From assembly GCF_009749405.1 (NCBI RefSeq), contig NZ_WBIQ01000009.1, forward strand, positions 186,001 to 250,000: 64,000 nucleotides of DNA, given 5' to 3'. Positions 51,267 through 60,052 of the stretch are shown here, piece after piece (the first letter of the stretch is position 1; each line of letters begins with the position of its first letter). A program made the translations under genes and the position numbers. The notes under the pieces were generated by a model, which was given only the letters and a program-made list of their open reading frames with translations, was not told the origin of the DNA and made no database searches. This DNA is from Agromyces lapidis (GTDB taxonomy: Bacteria; Actinomycetota; Actinomycetes; Actinomycetales; Microbacteriaceae).

Positions 51267-52474
51267 GCGCGGGGTCCTTTCGAGGGGTCGGCGGTGAGGT
51301 CGGATGTCACGGTGTGCCAGTCGGCGCCCGCGTGCTGGTCGAGCCGGGGCGGCGGGGTCAGGTAGCGGGCGCGGGCCGAGGAGAGCCGGATCGGGTTCGC
51401 CACGGTGCGGCTGCCGTCGATCTCGGCGACGGGTTCGAGGCCGAGCGACTCGGCGAACGCGATCGCCTCGGCGACGTCGTTCACGAGTCCGGCTGGCACG
51501 CCGGCCGCGCTGAACCGTTCGGCCCAAGCGGCGGCGCGGCCGACGGCGAGGGCGCCCTCGATCTCGGCCCGGAGGTGCTCGCGGTGGGCCACGCGCGCCT
51601 CGTTCGTCGCGTAGCGCTCGTCGTCGGCGAGCCCGGGCAGGCCGAGGATCGCGGCGAGCGCGCGGAACTGCTTGTCGTTGCCGACGGCGATGACGAGATC
51701 GCGGTCGGCGGCGGGGAACACCGCGTACGGCGCGATCGACGGGTGCTGGTTGCCGAGCCGGCGCGGCGCGCGGCCGGTGACGAGGGTCGAGGCGGCCTGG
51801 TTCGTGAGCGCCGAGAGCAGGCTCTGCATGAGGTTGATCTCGACGTGCGCGCCGACGCCCGTGCGATCGCGGTCGCGCAGCGCGAGCAGGATGCCGGCGA
51901 GCGCGTTCTGCGCGCACAGCACGTCGACCAGGGCGACGCCCGCCTTCGAGGGTTCGCCCTCGGGCTCGCCGGTGATCGACATGAGGCCGCCGACCGCCTG
52001 CACGAGGAGGTCGTAGCCCGCGAGCCCGGCGCCCTCGCCCGCACCGAAGCCCGTGATCGAGCAGTAGACGACGCCCGGGTTCGCGGCGCGCACGGCCTCG
52101 GGGTCGAGGCCGAAGCGACGCATCACCCCGGGCCGGAAGTTCTCGATGACGACATCGGCCGTGGCCGCCAGGCGGCGCGCCTCGGCGAGGCCCTCCTCGC
52201 TCGCGAGGTCGAGGGCGACCGAGCGCTTGTTGCGGTTGACGCTGCCGAAGTAGCTCGCGGTGCCGTTGGCGTCGACCGGCGGCTTCCAGTGCCGGGTGTC
52301 GTCGCCCGCGGGCGGCTCGATCTTGATGACGTCGGCGCCGTAGTCGGCGAGCATCATCGTCGCGTAGGGGCCGGCGAGCACGCGCGAGAAGTCGGCGACG
52401 CGGAGCCCGGCGAGCACTCCGTCGCGCGCGCCGCGCGGCGCGGCACCGGTCGTCGTGTCGGGTCGCTCGTGCAT
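51263..52474 (-). CDS. CaiB/BaiF family (type III) CoA-transferase
   Basis: A 403-residue CoA-transferase: VADFSRVLAGPYATMMLADY, ADVIKIEPPAGDDTRHW, SVNRNKRSVALDL, NFRPGVMRRFGLDPE, and the catalytic Asp region GAGLAGYDLLVQAVGGLM. It moves CoA between a donor thioester and an acid; with a glutaryl-CoA-dehydrogenase-like partner, succinyl-CoA:glutarate transfer is the best guess. It is first in the operon (CoA-transferase, acyl-CoA dehydrogenase, aldehyde dehydrogenase) and divergent from the GntR regulator, 114 bp away. Confidence 0.88.
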   Translation of the reverse strand: MHERPDTTTGAAPRGARDGVLAGLRVADFSRVLAGPYATMMLADYGADVIKIEPPAGDDTRHWKPPVDANGTASYFGSVNRNKRSVALDLASEEGLAEARRLAATADVVIENFRPGVMRRFGLDPEAVRAANPGVVYCSITGFGAGEGAGLAGYDLLVQAVGGLMSITGEPEGEPSKAGVALVDVLCAQNALAGILLALRDRDRTGVGAHVEINLMQSLLSALTNQAASTLVTGRAPRRLGNQHPSIAPYAVFPAADRDLVIAVGNDKQFRALAAILGLPGLADDERYATNEARVAHREHLRAEIEGALAVGRAAAWAERFSAAGVPAGLVNDVAEAIAFAESLGLEPVAEIDGSRTVANPIRLSSARARYLTPPPRLDQHAGADWHTVTSDLTADPSKGPRA

Positions 52475-52517
52475 GGGTCATCCGCCTTCGCATGTGCCGG
52501 CCGTTCGGCCTCGCTCC

Positions 52518-52545
52518 ATTCATCCTATAGTGAATCTTTTTTGCG
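52518..52545. promoter_or_regulatory. Shared element, copy C (GntR/CoA-transferase divergent region)
   Basis: ATTCATCC followed after eight bases by ATCTTTT. The same pattern, A[AT]TCATCC-N8-A[TG]CTTT, occurs at 54133 and 56104 before the second semialdehyde dehydrogenase and the APC permease. The region is AT-rich against a 70% G+C background. A common operator, perhaps for the GntR regulator encoded just downstream, is inferred. Confidence 0.5.
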
Positions 52546-52588
52546 CGCGGCGCCACTCGGCCCGGGCTCGCTCGGCTATCGTGAACGC

Positions 52589-53353
52589 ATGGAATCGAGG
52601 GTGGGCCCCGGCGCGCGCGAAGCCGTGTTCGCCCAGCTCGCCGACGCGGGTCGAGCCGAACAGGTCGCACAGCGCCTCATCGACGGCATCGTGCTCGGCG
52701 TGCTCGACCCCGGTGAGCGCCTCCCGAGCGAGCCCGAGCTCGCCCGTCGTTTCGGCGTCGCCCTCATCACCGTGCGCGAGGGGCTCGGCATCCTCCGCGA
52801 GGCCGGACTCGTCGAGACCCGCCGCGGTCGCGACGGCGGCAGCTTCGTCGTGCACGACGACGCCGAGCACCGCACGCTGCTCACCGCGCGGCTGCGTGGG
52901 CTCGCCCAGGTCGAGCTCAGCGACATGGCGGTCTACTTCGGCGCGATCCTCGCCGGGGCGGCCGAGCGCGCCGCCGAACGCGCGAGCGACCCCGAGGCGA
53001 GCCGCCTCTCGGCGTGGCTCGACTCCGCGGACTTCGGCACCGCGGCGAGCGCCCGCACGAACCAGGGCGGCTTCTTCCTCGAGCTCGCCGTGCTCAGCCA
53101 GTCCGCCCGGCTCGTCCGCGAGCAGATCCGCCTGCAGGCCGAGTTCGGCCCGCTGCTGCTCCTCGGCCTCGACGACGCCGACGCCCGTGCCGAGGCGGCC
53201 GCGGCCGACCGCCGCATCGTGCGCGCCGTCACGACCCATCGCCCGGCGCGGGCCCGTGAGGCCGCCGGCGTGCTCGTCACGGCGCTCTCGGCCAGCCTCC
53301 TCGCCGCCAAGGCCCGAGTCGAACGCGGAGGCGGTCTCGATGACCACGACTGA
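52589..53353 (+). CDS. FadR-subfamily GntR transcriptional regulator
   Basis: A 254-residue regulator. The N-terminal winged helix reads VAQRLIDGIVLGVLDPGERL, PSEPELARRFGVALITVREG and LREAGLVETRRGRDGG. The C-terminal FCD-type helical effector domain spans about 100-235 (AERASDPEASRLSAWLDSAD, FFLELAVLSQSARLVREQIR). It is divergent from the CoA-transferase operon and overlaps a soluble Cache-domain gene by 14 bases. TATCGT ends seven bases before the ATG at 52589, with no Shine-Dalgarno sequence: probably leaderless. The shared element at 52518 is a candidate operator. Confidence 0.88.
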   Translation: MESRVGPGAREAVFAQLADAGRAEQVAQRLIDGIVLGVLDPGERLPSEPELARRFGVALITVREGLGILREAGLVETRRGRDGGSFVVHDDAEHRTLLTARLRGLAQVELSDMAVYFGAILAGAAERAAERASDPEASRLSAWLDSADFGTAASARTNQGGFFLELAVLSQSARLVREQIRLQAEFGPLLLLGLDDADARAEAAAADRRIVRAVTTHRPARAREAAGVLVTALSASLLAAKARVERGGGLDDHD

Positions 53354-54086
53354 GCAGCTCACCCCGGTCGCCGACGCCGTCGGCGAGGTCTTCGCGCGGG
53401 TCTTCGACCAGCTCGCCGCCTGGCGCACCCCGATCGAGGCGATGATCGCCCGCTCCTCCGCCTCGGGCGGCGAGGTGCGGCCGGCCGAGCTCGACCAGAC
53501 CGTCGCCGACCTCGTGATCCCCCGGCTCGTCGAGCCCGACGCGCTGCTCACCGGCGCGGGGTTCATCGCCGACGGCGAGATCGTGCGCGGACGCGAGGTG
53601 CACTTCGCCTGGTGGCTCGGACCGCTCGACGACAACCCCGTGCTCGGCTCGACCGACGGCCCGACGAGGCTCGACCTCTCGACCCGCGGCTACACCGAGT
53701 ACCTCCGCGACTTCCGCGCGCTCGAGTGGTACCGCATTCCCGCGACGACCCGCCACGCGCACGTGACGGGGCCGTTCGTCGACCACCTCTGCACCTGCGA
53801 CTACATCCTCACGCTCACCATGCCCGTGCACGGAGAAGGGGGCGAGCGCATGGTCGGCGTCGTCGGCGCCGACATCTCGGTGCGGCGGCTCGAGCGCGAG
53901 CTGCTCGCCCGGTTCCTCGGCGTCGAGGTGCCGCTCGCGCTCGTGAACGCCGACGGCCGGGTGGTGCTCTCGACCGAGCCGACCCTGCAGGTCGGGCAGC
54001 TCGCGGATGCCGCGGCGCCGGCCTCGCTCGACTGCCCGGGCACGCCGTTCCGCGTGCTCGTCGAGCCCGCACCCACCGATCGCTGA
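53340..54086 (+). CDS. Stand-alone cytoplasmic Cache-domain sensor protein
   Basis: A 248-residue protein with a PDC/Cache-like ligand-binding domain: GAGFIADGEIVRGREVHFAW, TRGYTEYLRDFRALEWYRIP and YILTLTMPVHGEGGERMVGV, then VGADISVRRLE. Cache domains normally sit outside the membrane in chemoreceptors or kinases; here there is no signal, no membrane segment and no output domain. It overlaps the GntR regulator by 14 bases with GGAGG upstream, so the two are coupled and may act together, the Cache protein presenting or sensing the ligand. Cys-x-Cys (LCTCDY) is present. Confidence 0.75.
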   Translation: MTTTEQLTPVADAVGEVFARVFDQLAAWRTPIEAMIARSSASGGEVRPAELDQTVADLVIPRLVEPDALLTGAGFIADGEIVRGREVHFAWWLGPLDDNPVLGSTDGPTRLDLSTRGYTEYLRDFRALEWYRIPATTRHAHVTGPFVDHLCTCDYILTLTMPVHGEGGERMVGVVGADISVRRLERELLARFLGVEVPLALVNADGRVVLSTEPTLQVGQLADAAAPASLDCPGTPFRVLVEPAPTDR

Positions 54087-54132
54087 GGGCGGAATCCCGA
54101 ACCCGAGCATCCGCTGAGCACGGGTCGAGAAG

Positions 54133-54159
54133 AATCATCCGTTGTTATATCTTTGACGG
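54133..54159. promoter_or_regulatory. Shared element, copy A (before the second semialdehyde dehydrogenase)
   Basis: AATCATCC, eight bases, ATCTTTGACGG. It is identical in 21 of 27 positions to the element at 56104-56130, and both end exactly 82 bases before the start codon of the next gene. A promoter/operator shared by the two genes is the simplest reading. Confidence 0.6.
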
Positions 54160-54240
54160 ACGAGCGTATGCACCGCGGCAGACGACCCCTCCGACAGGCC
54201 CCGGCCGACTGGCGTGCGTGCCCCGAGAAGGAGAATCCCC

Positions 54241-55605
54241 ATGCCCTATGCCGTGACCAACCCCGCCACCGGCGAGGTCGTCAAGAGCTTCGACACCATC
54301 ACCGATGAGGCGCTCCAGGCCGCGATCGCCTCGGCCGACGAGGCCCACCGCGGCTGGTCGAAGCAGTCGACCGTCGCCGAGCGCGCCGCCCTCATCCGCC
54401 GCGTCGCCGAGCTGCACAACGAGCGCGTCGACGAGCTCGCCGACATCATCGTGCGCGAGATGGGCAAGCCGCGCGAGCAGGCCGTCGGCGAGGTCGAGTT
54501 CTCGGCCGCGATCTACGAGTACTACGCCGACAACGCCGAGGCGCTGCTGAAGGACGAGCAGATCGACCTGCTCGCAGGAGAGGGATCGGCGCTCATCCGT
54601 CGTTCGTCGCTCGGCGTGCTGCTCGGCATCATGCCGTGGAACTTCCCGTACTACCAGGTCGCCCGCTTCGCCGGCCCGAACCTCATCATCGGCAACACGA
54701 TCCTGCTGAAGCACGCCGAGCAGTGCCCCGAGTCGGCGGCCGCGATCGAGCGCATCTTCCTCGACGCCGGCTTCCCCGAGGGCGCCTACGTCAACCTGTA
54801 CGCCTCGCACGCGCAGATCGAGACCGTGATCGCCGACCGCCGCGTGCAGGGCGTCTCGCTGACGGGCTCCGAGCGCGCCGGCGCGATCGTCGCCGAGATC
54901 GCCGGCCGTCACCTCAAGAAGGTCGTGCTCGAGCTCGGCGGCTCCGACCCCTTCATCCTGCTCTCGACCGACGACCTCGACGCCACCGTCGAGGCGGCGA
55001 CCTTCGCCCGCGTCGACAACAACGGCCAGGCCTGCAACGCGGCGAAGCGCTTCATCGTCGTCGAAGACCTCTACGAGCCGTTCCTCGAGAAGTTCACGGC
55101 CGCCATGAACGCGGTCGAAGAGGGTGACCCCGCCTCCGACGGCACGGCACTCGGCCCGCTCTCGTCGGCGAAGGCCGCCGAGGGGCTCGCCGAGCAGGTC
55201 GAGCGCGCGGTCGCGCAGGGCGCGACGCTGCACTCGGGCGGCAAGAAGAACGGCAACTACTACTCGGCCACGATCCTCACCGACGTGCAGCCCGGCTCCG
55301 ACGCGTTCCACGAGGAGTTCTTCGGCCCGGTCGCGCAGGTCTTCAAGGTCGCCGACGAGCAGGCCGCGATCGAGCTCGCGAACGACACCCCGTTCGGCCT
55401 CGGCTCGTACGTCTTCACGACCGACGCCGAGCAGGCCCTGCGCGTCGCCGACCGCATCGAGGCCGGCATGGTCTTCGTGAACCTGGTCGGCGCCGACGGC
55501 GCCGAGCTGCCCTTCGGCGGCGTGAAGCGCTCGGGCTCGGGTCGCGAGCTCGGCCGCTTCGGCGCCGACGAGTTCGTCAACAAGAAGATGATCCGCATCG
55601 GCTGA
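54241..55605 (+). CDS. NAD-dependent succinate-semialdehyde-type dehydrogenase (copy 2)
   Basis: A 454-residue aldehyde dehydrogenase closely similar to that at 35050. It has [51 protein letters not shown] (Glu), [16 protein letters not shown] (Cys) and [16 protein letters not shown]. Succinate semialdehyde is the likely substrate class. The ATG at 54241 has GGAGAA upstream; an in-frame ATG at 54214 is less supported. It stands alone, followed by a strong terminator, but shares a promoter-region element with the APC permease and the GntR region. Confidence 0.9.
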   Translation: MPYAVTNPATGEVVKSFDTITDEALQAAIASADEAHRGWSKQSTVAERAALIRRVAELHNERVDELADIIVREMGKPREQAVGEVEFSAAIYEYYADNAEALLKDEQIDLLAGEGSALIRRSSLGVLLGIMPWNFPYYQVARFAGPNLIIGNTILLKHAEQCPESAAAIERIFLDAGFPEGAYVNLYASHAQIETVIADRRVQGVSLTGSERAGAIVAEIAGRHLKKVVLELGGSDPFILLSTDDLDATVEAATFARVDNNGQACNAAKRFIVVEDLYEPFLEKFTAAMNAVEEGDPASDGTALGPLSSAKAAEGLAEQVERAVAQGATLHSGGKKNGNYYSATILTDVQPGSDAFHEEFFGPVAQVFKVADEQAAIELANDTPFGLGSYVFTTDAEQALRVADRIEAGMVFVNLVGADGAELPFGGVKRSGSGRELGRFGADEFVNKKMIRIG

Positions 55606-55620
55606 TCACCGCCTCACGAT

Positions 55621-55652
55621 CGGATGCCCCGGGGTTCGCCCCGGGGCATCCG
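55621..55652. terminator. Hairpin terminator with TTCG loop
   Basis: CGGATGCCCCGGGG (55621-55634) and CCCCGGGGCATCCG (55639-55652) are perfect 14-bp arms closed by a TTCG tetraloop, 15 bases after the dehydrogenase stop. Bidirectional, since the next gene converges. Confidence 0.92.
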
Positions 55653-55688
55653 TCGTCACACGACCGCGCCCCCTTCACGGGAGGCGGG

Positions 55689-56060
55689 TCAGCGCCGCTT
55701 CTTGTCGAGCTGGGCGTCGATCTGCGCGATGCGCTCGGCGAAGATGCGGCGCAGCAGCTCGTCGGGCACCGGATGCTCCGCCGTGAACTGCAGGGCCCCC
55801 GGCGACCACCTCAGGCCCGCCGCATCGAGCTCGGCCGCGAGCCCAGGCAGGATCTGCCCGCTGAACGGGTAGAGCCCGAGGTGCTGCTTGGCCTCGAGCG
55901 CCGCAACGAGCGCCTTGTCGCGGTGCAGCAGGGCGGGCATGCCGTAGCTCTCGCCCTCGACGGCGTCGGGCGAGAGTTCGCGGGCGACCGCGATGACGTG
56001 TTCGAGTGCGACGCGGTTCTCACCCTCGCGTTCGGCGAGGTAGTCGGTGACGGTTCCCAT
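55689..56060 (-). CDS. DUF1801 / YdhG-like small protein
   Basis: A 123-residue soluble protein: MGTVTDYLAEREGENRVALE, LSPDAVEGESYGMPALLHRD, KQHLGLYPFSG and FTAEHPVPDELLRRIFAERI. The pattern (a GMPA-type turn followed by Y-P-x-S-G) matches DUF1801 iron-chaperone-like proteins of the frataxin-like fold, whose precise role is unsettled. The tail is Lys/Arg-rich. It is monocistronic. Confidence 0.75.
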   Translation of the reverse strand: MGTVTDYLAEREGENRVALEHVIAVARELSPDAVEGESYGMPALLHRDKALVAALEAKQHLGLYPFSGQILPGLAAELDAAGLRWSPGALQFTAEHPVPDELLRRIFAERIAQIDAQLDKKRR

Positions 56061-56103
56061 GCCCGCATCCTGCCACGGAGCCCGCCGCGCGGCATCCGAA
56101 ATA

Positions 56104-56130
56104 AATCATCCGGTGCTATAGCTTTAGCGC
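56104..56130. promoter_or_regulatory. Shared element, copy B (before the APC permease)
   Basis: AATCATCC, eight bases, AGCTTTAGCGC, ending 82 bases before the permease start, the same distance as copy A at 54133. Inside it, GGTGCTATAGCTTTAGCGCC (56112-56131) is an imperfect palindrome (16 of 20 positions). Confidence 0.6.
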
Positions 56131-56211
56131 CGCAGGTATGGCTATGCTGGCCCGTACCGTGCGCCTGCTGGGTGGGGTGGGCGCGAGATCAACGTCGATC
56201 GAAAGGGCACC

Positions 56212-57738
56212 ATGCCAGCAGAACCCACGCCGAACCAGCTCGGCGACGACGAACACCTGAAGGTCCTCGGCTACGAGGGATCGTTCAACCGCTCGATGAG
56301 CCTCTGGGCGAACTTCGCCCTCGGCTTCACCTACCTCTCCCCGCTCGTCGGCGTCTACTCGCTCTTCGCCGTCGCACTCACCATCGGCGGCCCGCCCTCG
56401 ATCTGGTGGATCGTCATCGTCGGCGCCGGACAGCTCCTCGTCTCGCTCGTGTTCGGCGAGGTCGTCTCGCAGTACCCGATCCACGGCGGCGTCTACCCGT
56501 GGGCCCGCCGCCTCTGGGGCCGCCGCTACGCCTGGATGGCCGCGTGGGTCTACATCTGGGCCATGATCGTCACGATCACCTCGGTCGCCGAGTTCGGCTC
56601 GGGCTTCGTCGCGAGCCTGTTCGAGCTCGAGCTCACTCCGACGATCAACCTCGCGATCACGCTCGCGCTGCTCGTGCTCGCGTTCGTCTTCAACTTCTCG
56701 GGCACGAAGACCCTCGCCCGGGTCGCGCAGATCGGCCTCGCCGCCGAGCTCGTCGGCGTCATCGGCCTGGGCCTCTACCTGCTGATCTTCCAGCGCAAGC
56801 AGGAGTTCAGCGTCTTCTTCGACACCATGGGCGTCGAAGGCGACGGAAGCTACCTCACCGCGTTCATGGGGGCCGCCCTCGCCGGGCTCTTCCTCTTCTA
56901 CGGGTTCGAGGCCTGCGGCGACGTCGCCGAGGAGGTGTCGAACCCCGCCCGCCGCATCCCCAAGGCGATGACGATGACGATCCTCGTGGGCGGCGTCTCG
57001 GCCCTGTTCTCCTTCGGGGGCTACGTGCTCGCCGCCCCCGACCTCGCGTCGATCGTCGCGGGCGACGACCCCGACCCGATCCCCCACATCCTCGAGTCGA
57101 CGCTCGGCCCGGTGGGCGCGAAGCTGTTCCTCGTCGTCGCCGTCACCGCGTTCATCTCGTGCGTGCTGAGCCTGCAGGCGGCCGCGAGCCGACTGCTCTT
57201 CTCGTTCGCCCGCGACGGCATGATCCCTGGCCACCGCTGGCTCGCGAAGGTGTCGGAGAAGAACAAGGTGCCGACCAACGCGCTCATCGTGGCCTGCACG
57301 GTGCCGGCGCTCCTCGCGGTGCTCATCTTCCTGAACGACGGCCTGCTGCTGCCCATCACCTCGTTCGCGGTGCTCGGCATCTACGTCGCGTTCCAGATGG
57401 TGGTGCTCGCCTCACTCCGACAGCGCCTCAAGGGCTGGCGGCCGGCCGGCCCCTTCTCGCTCGGAGCCTGGGGCCTCATCGTCAACATCCTGGCGCTCGC
57501 CTACGGCGTGTTCGCCATGGTGCTGCTCGCGACGCCGGGTGCGACGGGCGACTTCTTCACCGACTACGTGGTGCTCATCGGTCTCGGCGTCGTCGCGATC
57601 TCGGGCGCGCTCTACCTGTTCATCGCCCGCCCCGACCGCAAGTCCGACGCCCCCGCGGGCGACGCGATCGCGGTCGCCGACGAGATCCGCACCCGCACGG
57701 GCGCGACCGCCGCGGTGGACGCACCCGCCGCCCGCTGA
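56212..57738 (+). CDS. APC family amino acid/amine permease
   Basis: A 508-residue transporter with about 12 membrane segments. Diagnostic stretches are SLWANFALGFTYLSPLVGVY (first segment), VVSQYPIHGGVYPWARRLWG, FEACGDVAEEVSNPARRIPK and LQAAASRLLFSFARDGMIPG. These are typical of the amino acid/choline or GABA/polyamine APC branch. It imports an amine or amino acid across the cytoplasmic membrane. It is monocistronic, with a promoter element shared with the dehydrogenase at 54241, suggesting that transported substrate and dehydrogenase belong to one pathway. AAAGG precedes the ATG. Confidence 0.88.
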   Translation: MPAEPTPNQLGDDEHLKVLGYEGSFNRSMSLWANFALGFTYLSPLVGVYSLFAVALTIGGPPSIWWIVIVGAGQLLVSLVFGEVVSQYPIHGGVYPWARRLWGRRYAWMAAWVYIWAMIVTITSVAEFGSGFVASLFELELTPTINLAITLALLVLAFVFNFSGTKTLARVAQIGLAAELVGVIGLGLYLLIFQRKQEFSVFFDTMGVEGDGSYLTAFMGAALAGLFLFYGFEACGDVAEEVSNPARRIPKAMTMTILVGGVSALFSFGGYVLAAPDLASIVAGDDPDPIPHILESTLGPVGAKLFLVVAVTAFISCVLSLQAAASRLLFSFARDGMIPGHRWLAKVSEKNKVPTNALIVACTVPALLAVLIFLNDGLLLPITSFAVLGIYVAFQMVVLASLRQRLKGWRPAGPFSLGAWGLIVNILALAYGVFAMVLLATPGATGDFFTDYVVLIGLGVVAISGALYLFIARPDRKSDAPAGDAIAVADEIRTRTGATAAVDAPAAR

Positions 57739-57824
57739 GCGACGGCGCCGCGAGCTCGAACGAGGGCGGTCCCGGGCAGTGCCCCGGGCCGCCCTCGCCG
57801 CCGTTCGCGGGATAGGGTGAGCGG

Positions 57825-58094
57825 ATGATCCGACGGCATGTGGTGGTGAACGGCCTCGTGCAGGGCGTCGGCTACCGCTATCTCGCCCGCAAGCACGCCG
57901 TTCGGCTCGCCGTCACGGGCTGGGTGCGCAACCTCCCCGACGGCTCCGTCGAGGCCGAGGTGCAGGGTGCGGACGCCGCGGTGCACGAGATGCTCCGCCG
58001 GCTCGAGGCCGGCCCGCCGGGCGCGCGCGTCACGGGGCTCGTCGTCACCGAGCTCGATCCGCGCGACGACGAGGGCTTCCGCATCATCCGCTGA
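57825..58094 (+). CDS. Acylphosphatase
   Basis: An 89-residue protein with the complete acylphosphatase signature: VVVNGLVQGVGYRYLARKHA, with the catalytic Arg in G-Y-R, and TGWVRNLPDGSVEAEVQG, with the catalytic Asn. It hydrolyses acyl phosphates such as acetyl phosphate or carbamoyl phosphate. The length is that of the stand-alone enzyme. TAGGGT ends seven bases before the ATG at 57825 and no Shine-Dalgarno sequence is present, so the message is probably leaderless. Confidence 0.92.
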   Translation: MIRRHVVVNGLVQGVGYRYLARKHAVRLAVTGWVRNLPDGSVEAEVQGADAAVHEMLRRLEAGPPGARVTGLVVTELDPRDDEGFRIIR

Positions 58095-58217
58095 CCCGCG
58101 AGCGCCTCACTCCCGGCAGAAGCCCGCGCAGCCGGCTCATTGACCGCATGATCGCGCGGACGTACCGTTGGAGTGACCCCCGAATGGGAGCCACCGACCT
58201 TGAGGAGGCTGGTTTCT

Positions 58218-58577
58218 ATGAAGAAATGGACTCGCTGGGAAGACTGGGTCGCGATCGCCGCCGGTGCCGTGGCGATGCTCTCGACGCTGTTCGTTCCCCC
58301 GATGGGCGCCTCGGTCGCCCTGATGCTCGTCTTGGGCGCCCTGCTGATCATCTCCGGTGTCGTCAATCTCGCCGCACCGGGCATGGTCGCGATGGAGTAC
58401 ATCCAGGCCGCGCTCGGCGCCCTGCTCATCCTCTCGCCGTGGATGGGCGGCTACGCCGACGCGATGACGTTCGGGGCCGCCTGGATGTCGTGGATCTGCG
58501 GTGCCGTCGCGCTCGTCGTCGCCCTGCTCGCCGTCCGGCCGAGCATGCAGGCCCACCACGACGCCGTTCCGCACTGA
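58218..58577 (+). CDS. SPW-motif membrane protein
   Basis: A 119-residue membrane protein with four hydrophobic segments. The first half runs WEDWVAIAAGAVAMLSTLFV and the third segment contains ILSPWMGGYADAM, the Ser-Pro-Trp motif of the SPW family (unknown role). GAGGAGG lies nine bases before the ATG at 58218, which fixes the start over an upstream ATG-less frame. A strong hairpin follows. Confidence 0.8.
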   Translation: MKKWTRWEDWVAIAAGAVAMLSTLFVPPMGASVALMLVLGALLIISGVVNLAAPGMVAMEYIQAALGALLILSPWMGGYADAMTFGAAWMSWICGAVALVVALLAVRPSMQAHHDAVPH

Positions 58578-58603
58578 TCCGCTGCGCAGCGCGCGCAGAC
58601 GAC

Positions 58604-58635
58604 GAAGGCCCCGCCGGCGAACCGGCGGGGCCTTC
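58604..58635. terminator. Bidirectional terminator between the SPW gene and rplA
   Basis: GAAGGCCCCGCCGG (58604-58617) and CCGGCGGGGCCTTC (58622-58635) are perfect 14-bp arms around CGAA, located between two convergent genes; it ends in CTTCTC on the plus strand. Confidence 0.92.
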
Positions 58636-58678
58636 TCGGAGTTCGGGCCGCGCTGCGCGCGCCCGGTCACCGGGTCGT

Positions 58679-59368
58679 TCAGATGGCGTTGACGTCCAGC
58701 GGGATGCCGGGGCCGAACGTGGTCGACACGGCGCCCTTCTGGATGTAGCGGCCCTTCGAGCTCGACGGCTTCAGACGCAGGACCTCTTCGAGGGCCGCCT
58801 TCGCGTTCTCTTCGAGCTGCTCGGTCGTGAACGAGGCCTTGCCGACGACGAAGTGCACGTTGGCGTGCTTGTCGACGCGGAACTCGATCTTGCCGCCCTT
58901 GATGTCGGAGACGGCCTGGCCCACGTTCGGGGTCACGGTGCCGGTCTTCGGGTTCGGCATGAGGCCGCGGGGGCCGAGCACCTTGCCGAGACGGCCGACC
59001 TGGCCCATGAGCTCGGGGGTCGAGACCGCCGAGTCGAACGCGGTGTAGCCGCCGGCGACCTTCTCGATGAGCTCGGCGCCGCCGACCTCGTCGGCGCCCG
59101 CCGCGATCGCGGCCTCGGCCGCAGGGCCGGTCGCGAACACGATGACGCGGGCGGTCTTGCCGGTGCCGTGCGGAAGGATGACGGTGCCGCGCACCATCTG
59201 GTCGGCCTTGCGGGGGTCGACGCCGAGCTTCAGCGCGACCTCGACGGTCGAGTCGAACTTCGCCGAGCCGGTCTCCTTCGCGAGGGCCACGGCCTCGCTC
59301 GGGGTGTAGAACTTGCCGTCTTCGATCTTCTCGGCCGCGGCGCGGTAGGCCTTGGACTTCTGTGCCAT
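58679..59368 (-). CDS. rplA: 50S ribosomal protein L1
   Basis: A 229-residue protein of L1 length with the family stretches [52 protein letters not shown] and [21 protein letters not shown]1 binds 23S rRNA at the L1 stalk and, in many bacteria, represses its own operon. AAGGAG precedes the ATG at 59368. It follows rplK by 100 bp in the standard secE-nusG-rplK-rplA order. Confidence 0.98.
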   Translation of the reverse strand: MAQKSKAYRAAAEKIEDGKFYTPSEAVALAKETGSAKFDSTVEVALKLGVDPRKADQMVRGTVILPHGTGKTARVIVFATGPAAEAAIAAGADEVGGAELIEKVAGGYTAFDSAVSTPELMGQVGRLGKVLGPRGLMPNPKTGTVTPNVGQAVSDIKGGKIEFRVDKHANVHFVVGKASFTTEQLEENAKAALEEVLRLKPSSSKGRYIQKGAVSTTFGPGIPLDVNAI

Positions 59369-59468
59369 GTTGCTTCTCCTTGAGAGAGTGTGGTCATCTG
59401 CGCCTGGCGGGCGCTGCCACTGATGCTGAGTTCTGAGGAGCGGAGATCAGACGAGCTCCGCCGCGGCC

Positions 59469-59897
59469 TTATTCGACCGTGATGCCCATCGAGCGGGCGG
59501 TGCCCGCGATGATCTTCGACGCGGCGTCGAGGTCGTTCGCGTTGAGGTCGGCCATCTTCTGCTCGGCGATCGCGCGGACCTGGTCCTGCGTGAGCTTGCC
59601 GACCTTGGTGGTGTGCGGGACGCCAGAACCCTTGGCGACGCCGGCGGCCTTCTTGATGAGCTCGGCGGCGGGCGGGGTCTTCAGGATGAAGGTGAACGAG
59701 CGGTCTTCGTAGACCGTGATCTCGACGGGGATCACATTGCCGCGCTGCGACTCGGTCGCCGCGTTGTAGGCCTTGCAGAACTCCATGATGTTCACGCCGT
59801 GCTGACCAAGGGCCGGACCGATGGGCGGTGCGGGGTTGGCGGCGCCGGCGTTGATCTGAAGCTTGATCAGACCAGTGACCTTCTTCTTCGGTGCCAT
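59469..59897 (-). CDS. rplK: 50S ribosomal protein L11
   Basis: A 142-residue protein matching L11: [40 protein letters not shown] and the C-terminal [17 protein letters not shown]-type stretch followed by [10 protein letters not shown]11 forms the GTPase-associated centre and the thiostrepton-binding site. The ATG at 59897 follows an A/G-rich leader (AGAAAGAGAG). The 155-bp gap to nusG holds no gene that I can see. Confidence 0.98.
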   Translation of the reverse strand: MAPKKKVTGLIKLQINAGAANPAPPIGPALGQHGVNIMEFCKAYNAATESQRGNVIPVEITVYEDRSFTFILKTPPAAELIKKAAGVAKGSGVPHTTKVGKLTQDQVRAIAEQKMADLNANDLDAASKIIAGTARSMGITVE

Positions 59898-60052
59898 GAT
59901 TTCTCTCTTTCTGTTCGAACGCCCCGATCGGGGCACTCTCCCGCACGCCCGGCCGTTCCGGGATGCGGTGATCTGTGTGTGCTCGGCGGGAGGCCGACAC
60001 AGCACAACCCCCCGAGTATACCGGTGGGTCGGCTGGGTGCCGGGTGAGAACC

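Noticed and set aside
59898-60052. Small gene between nusG and rplK
   Set aside because: No frame of useful length with a ribosome-binding site is present; the gap appears to be a leader region only.
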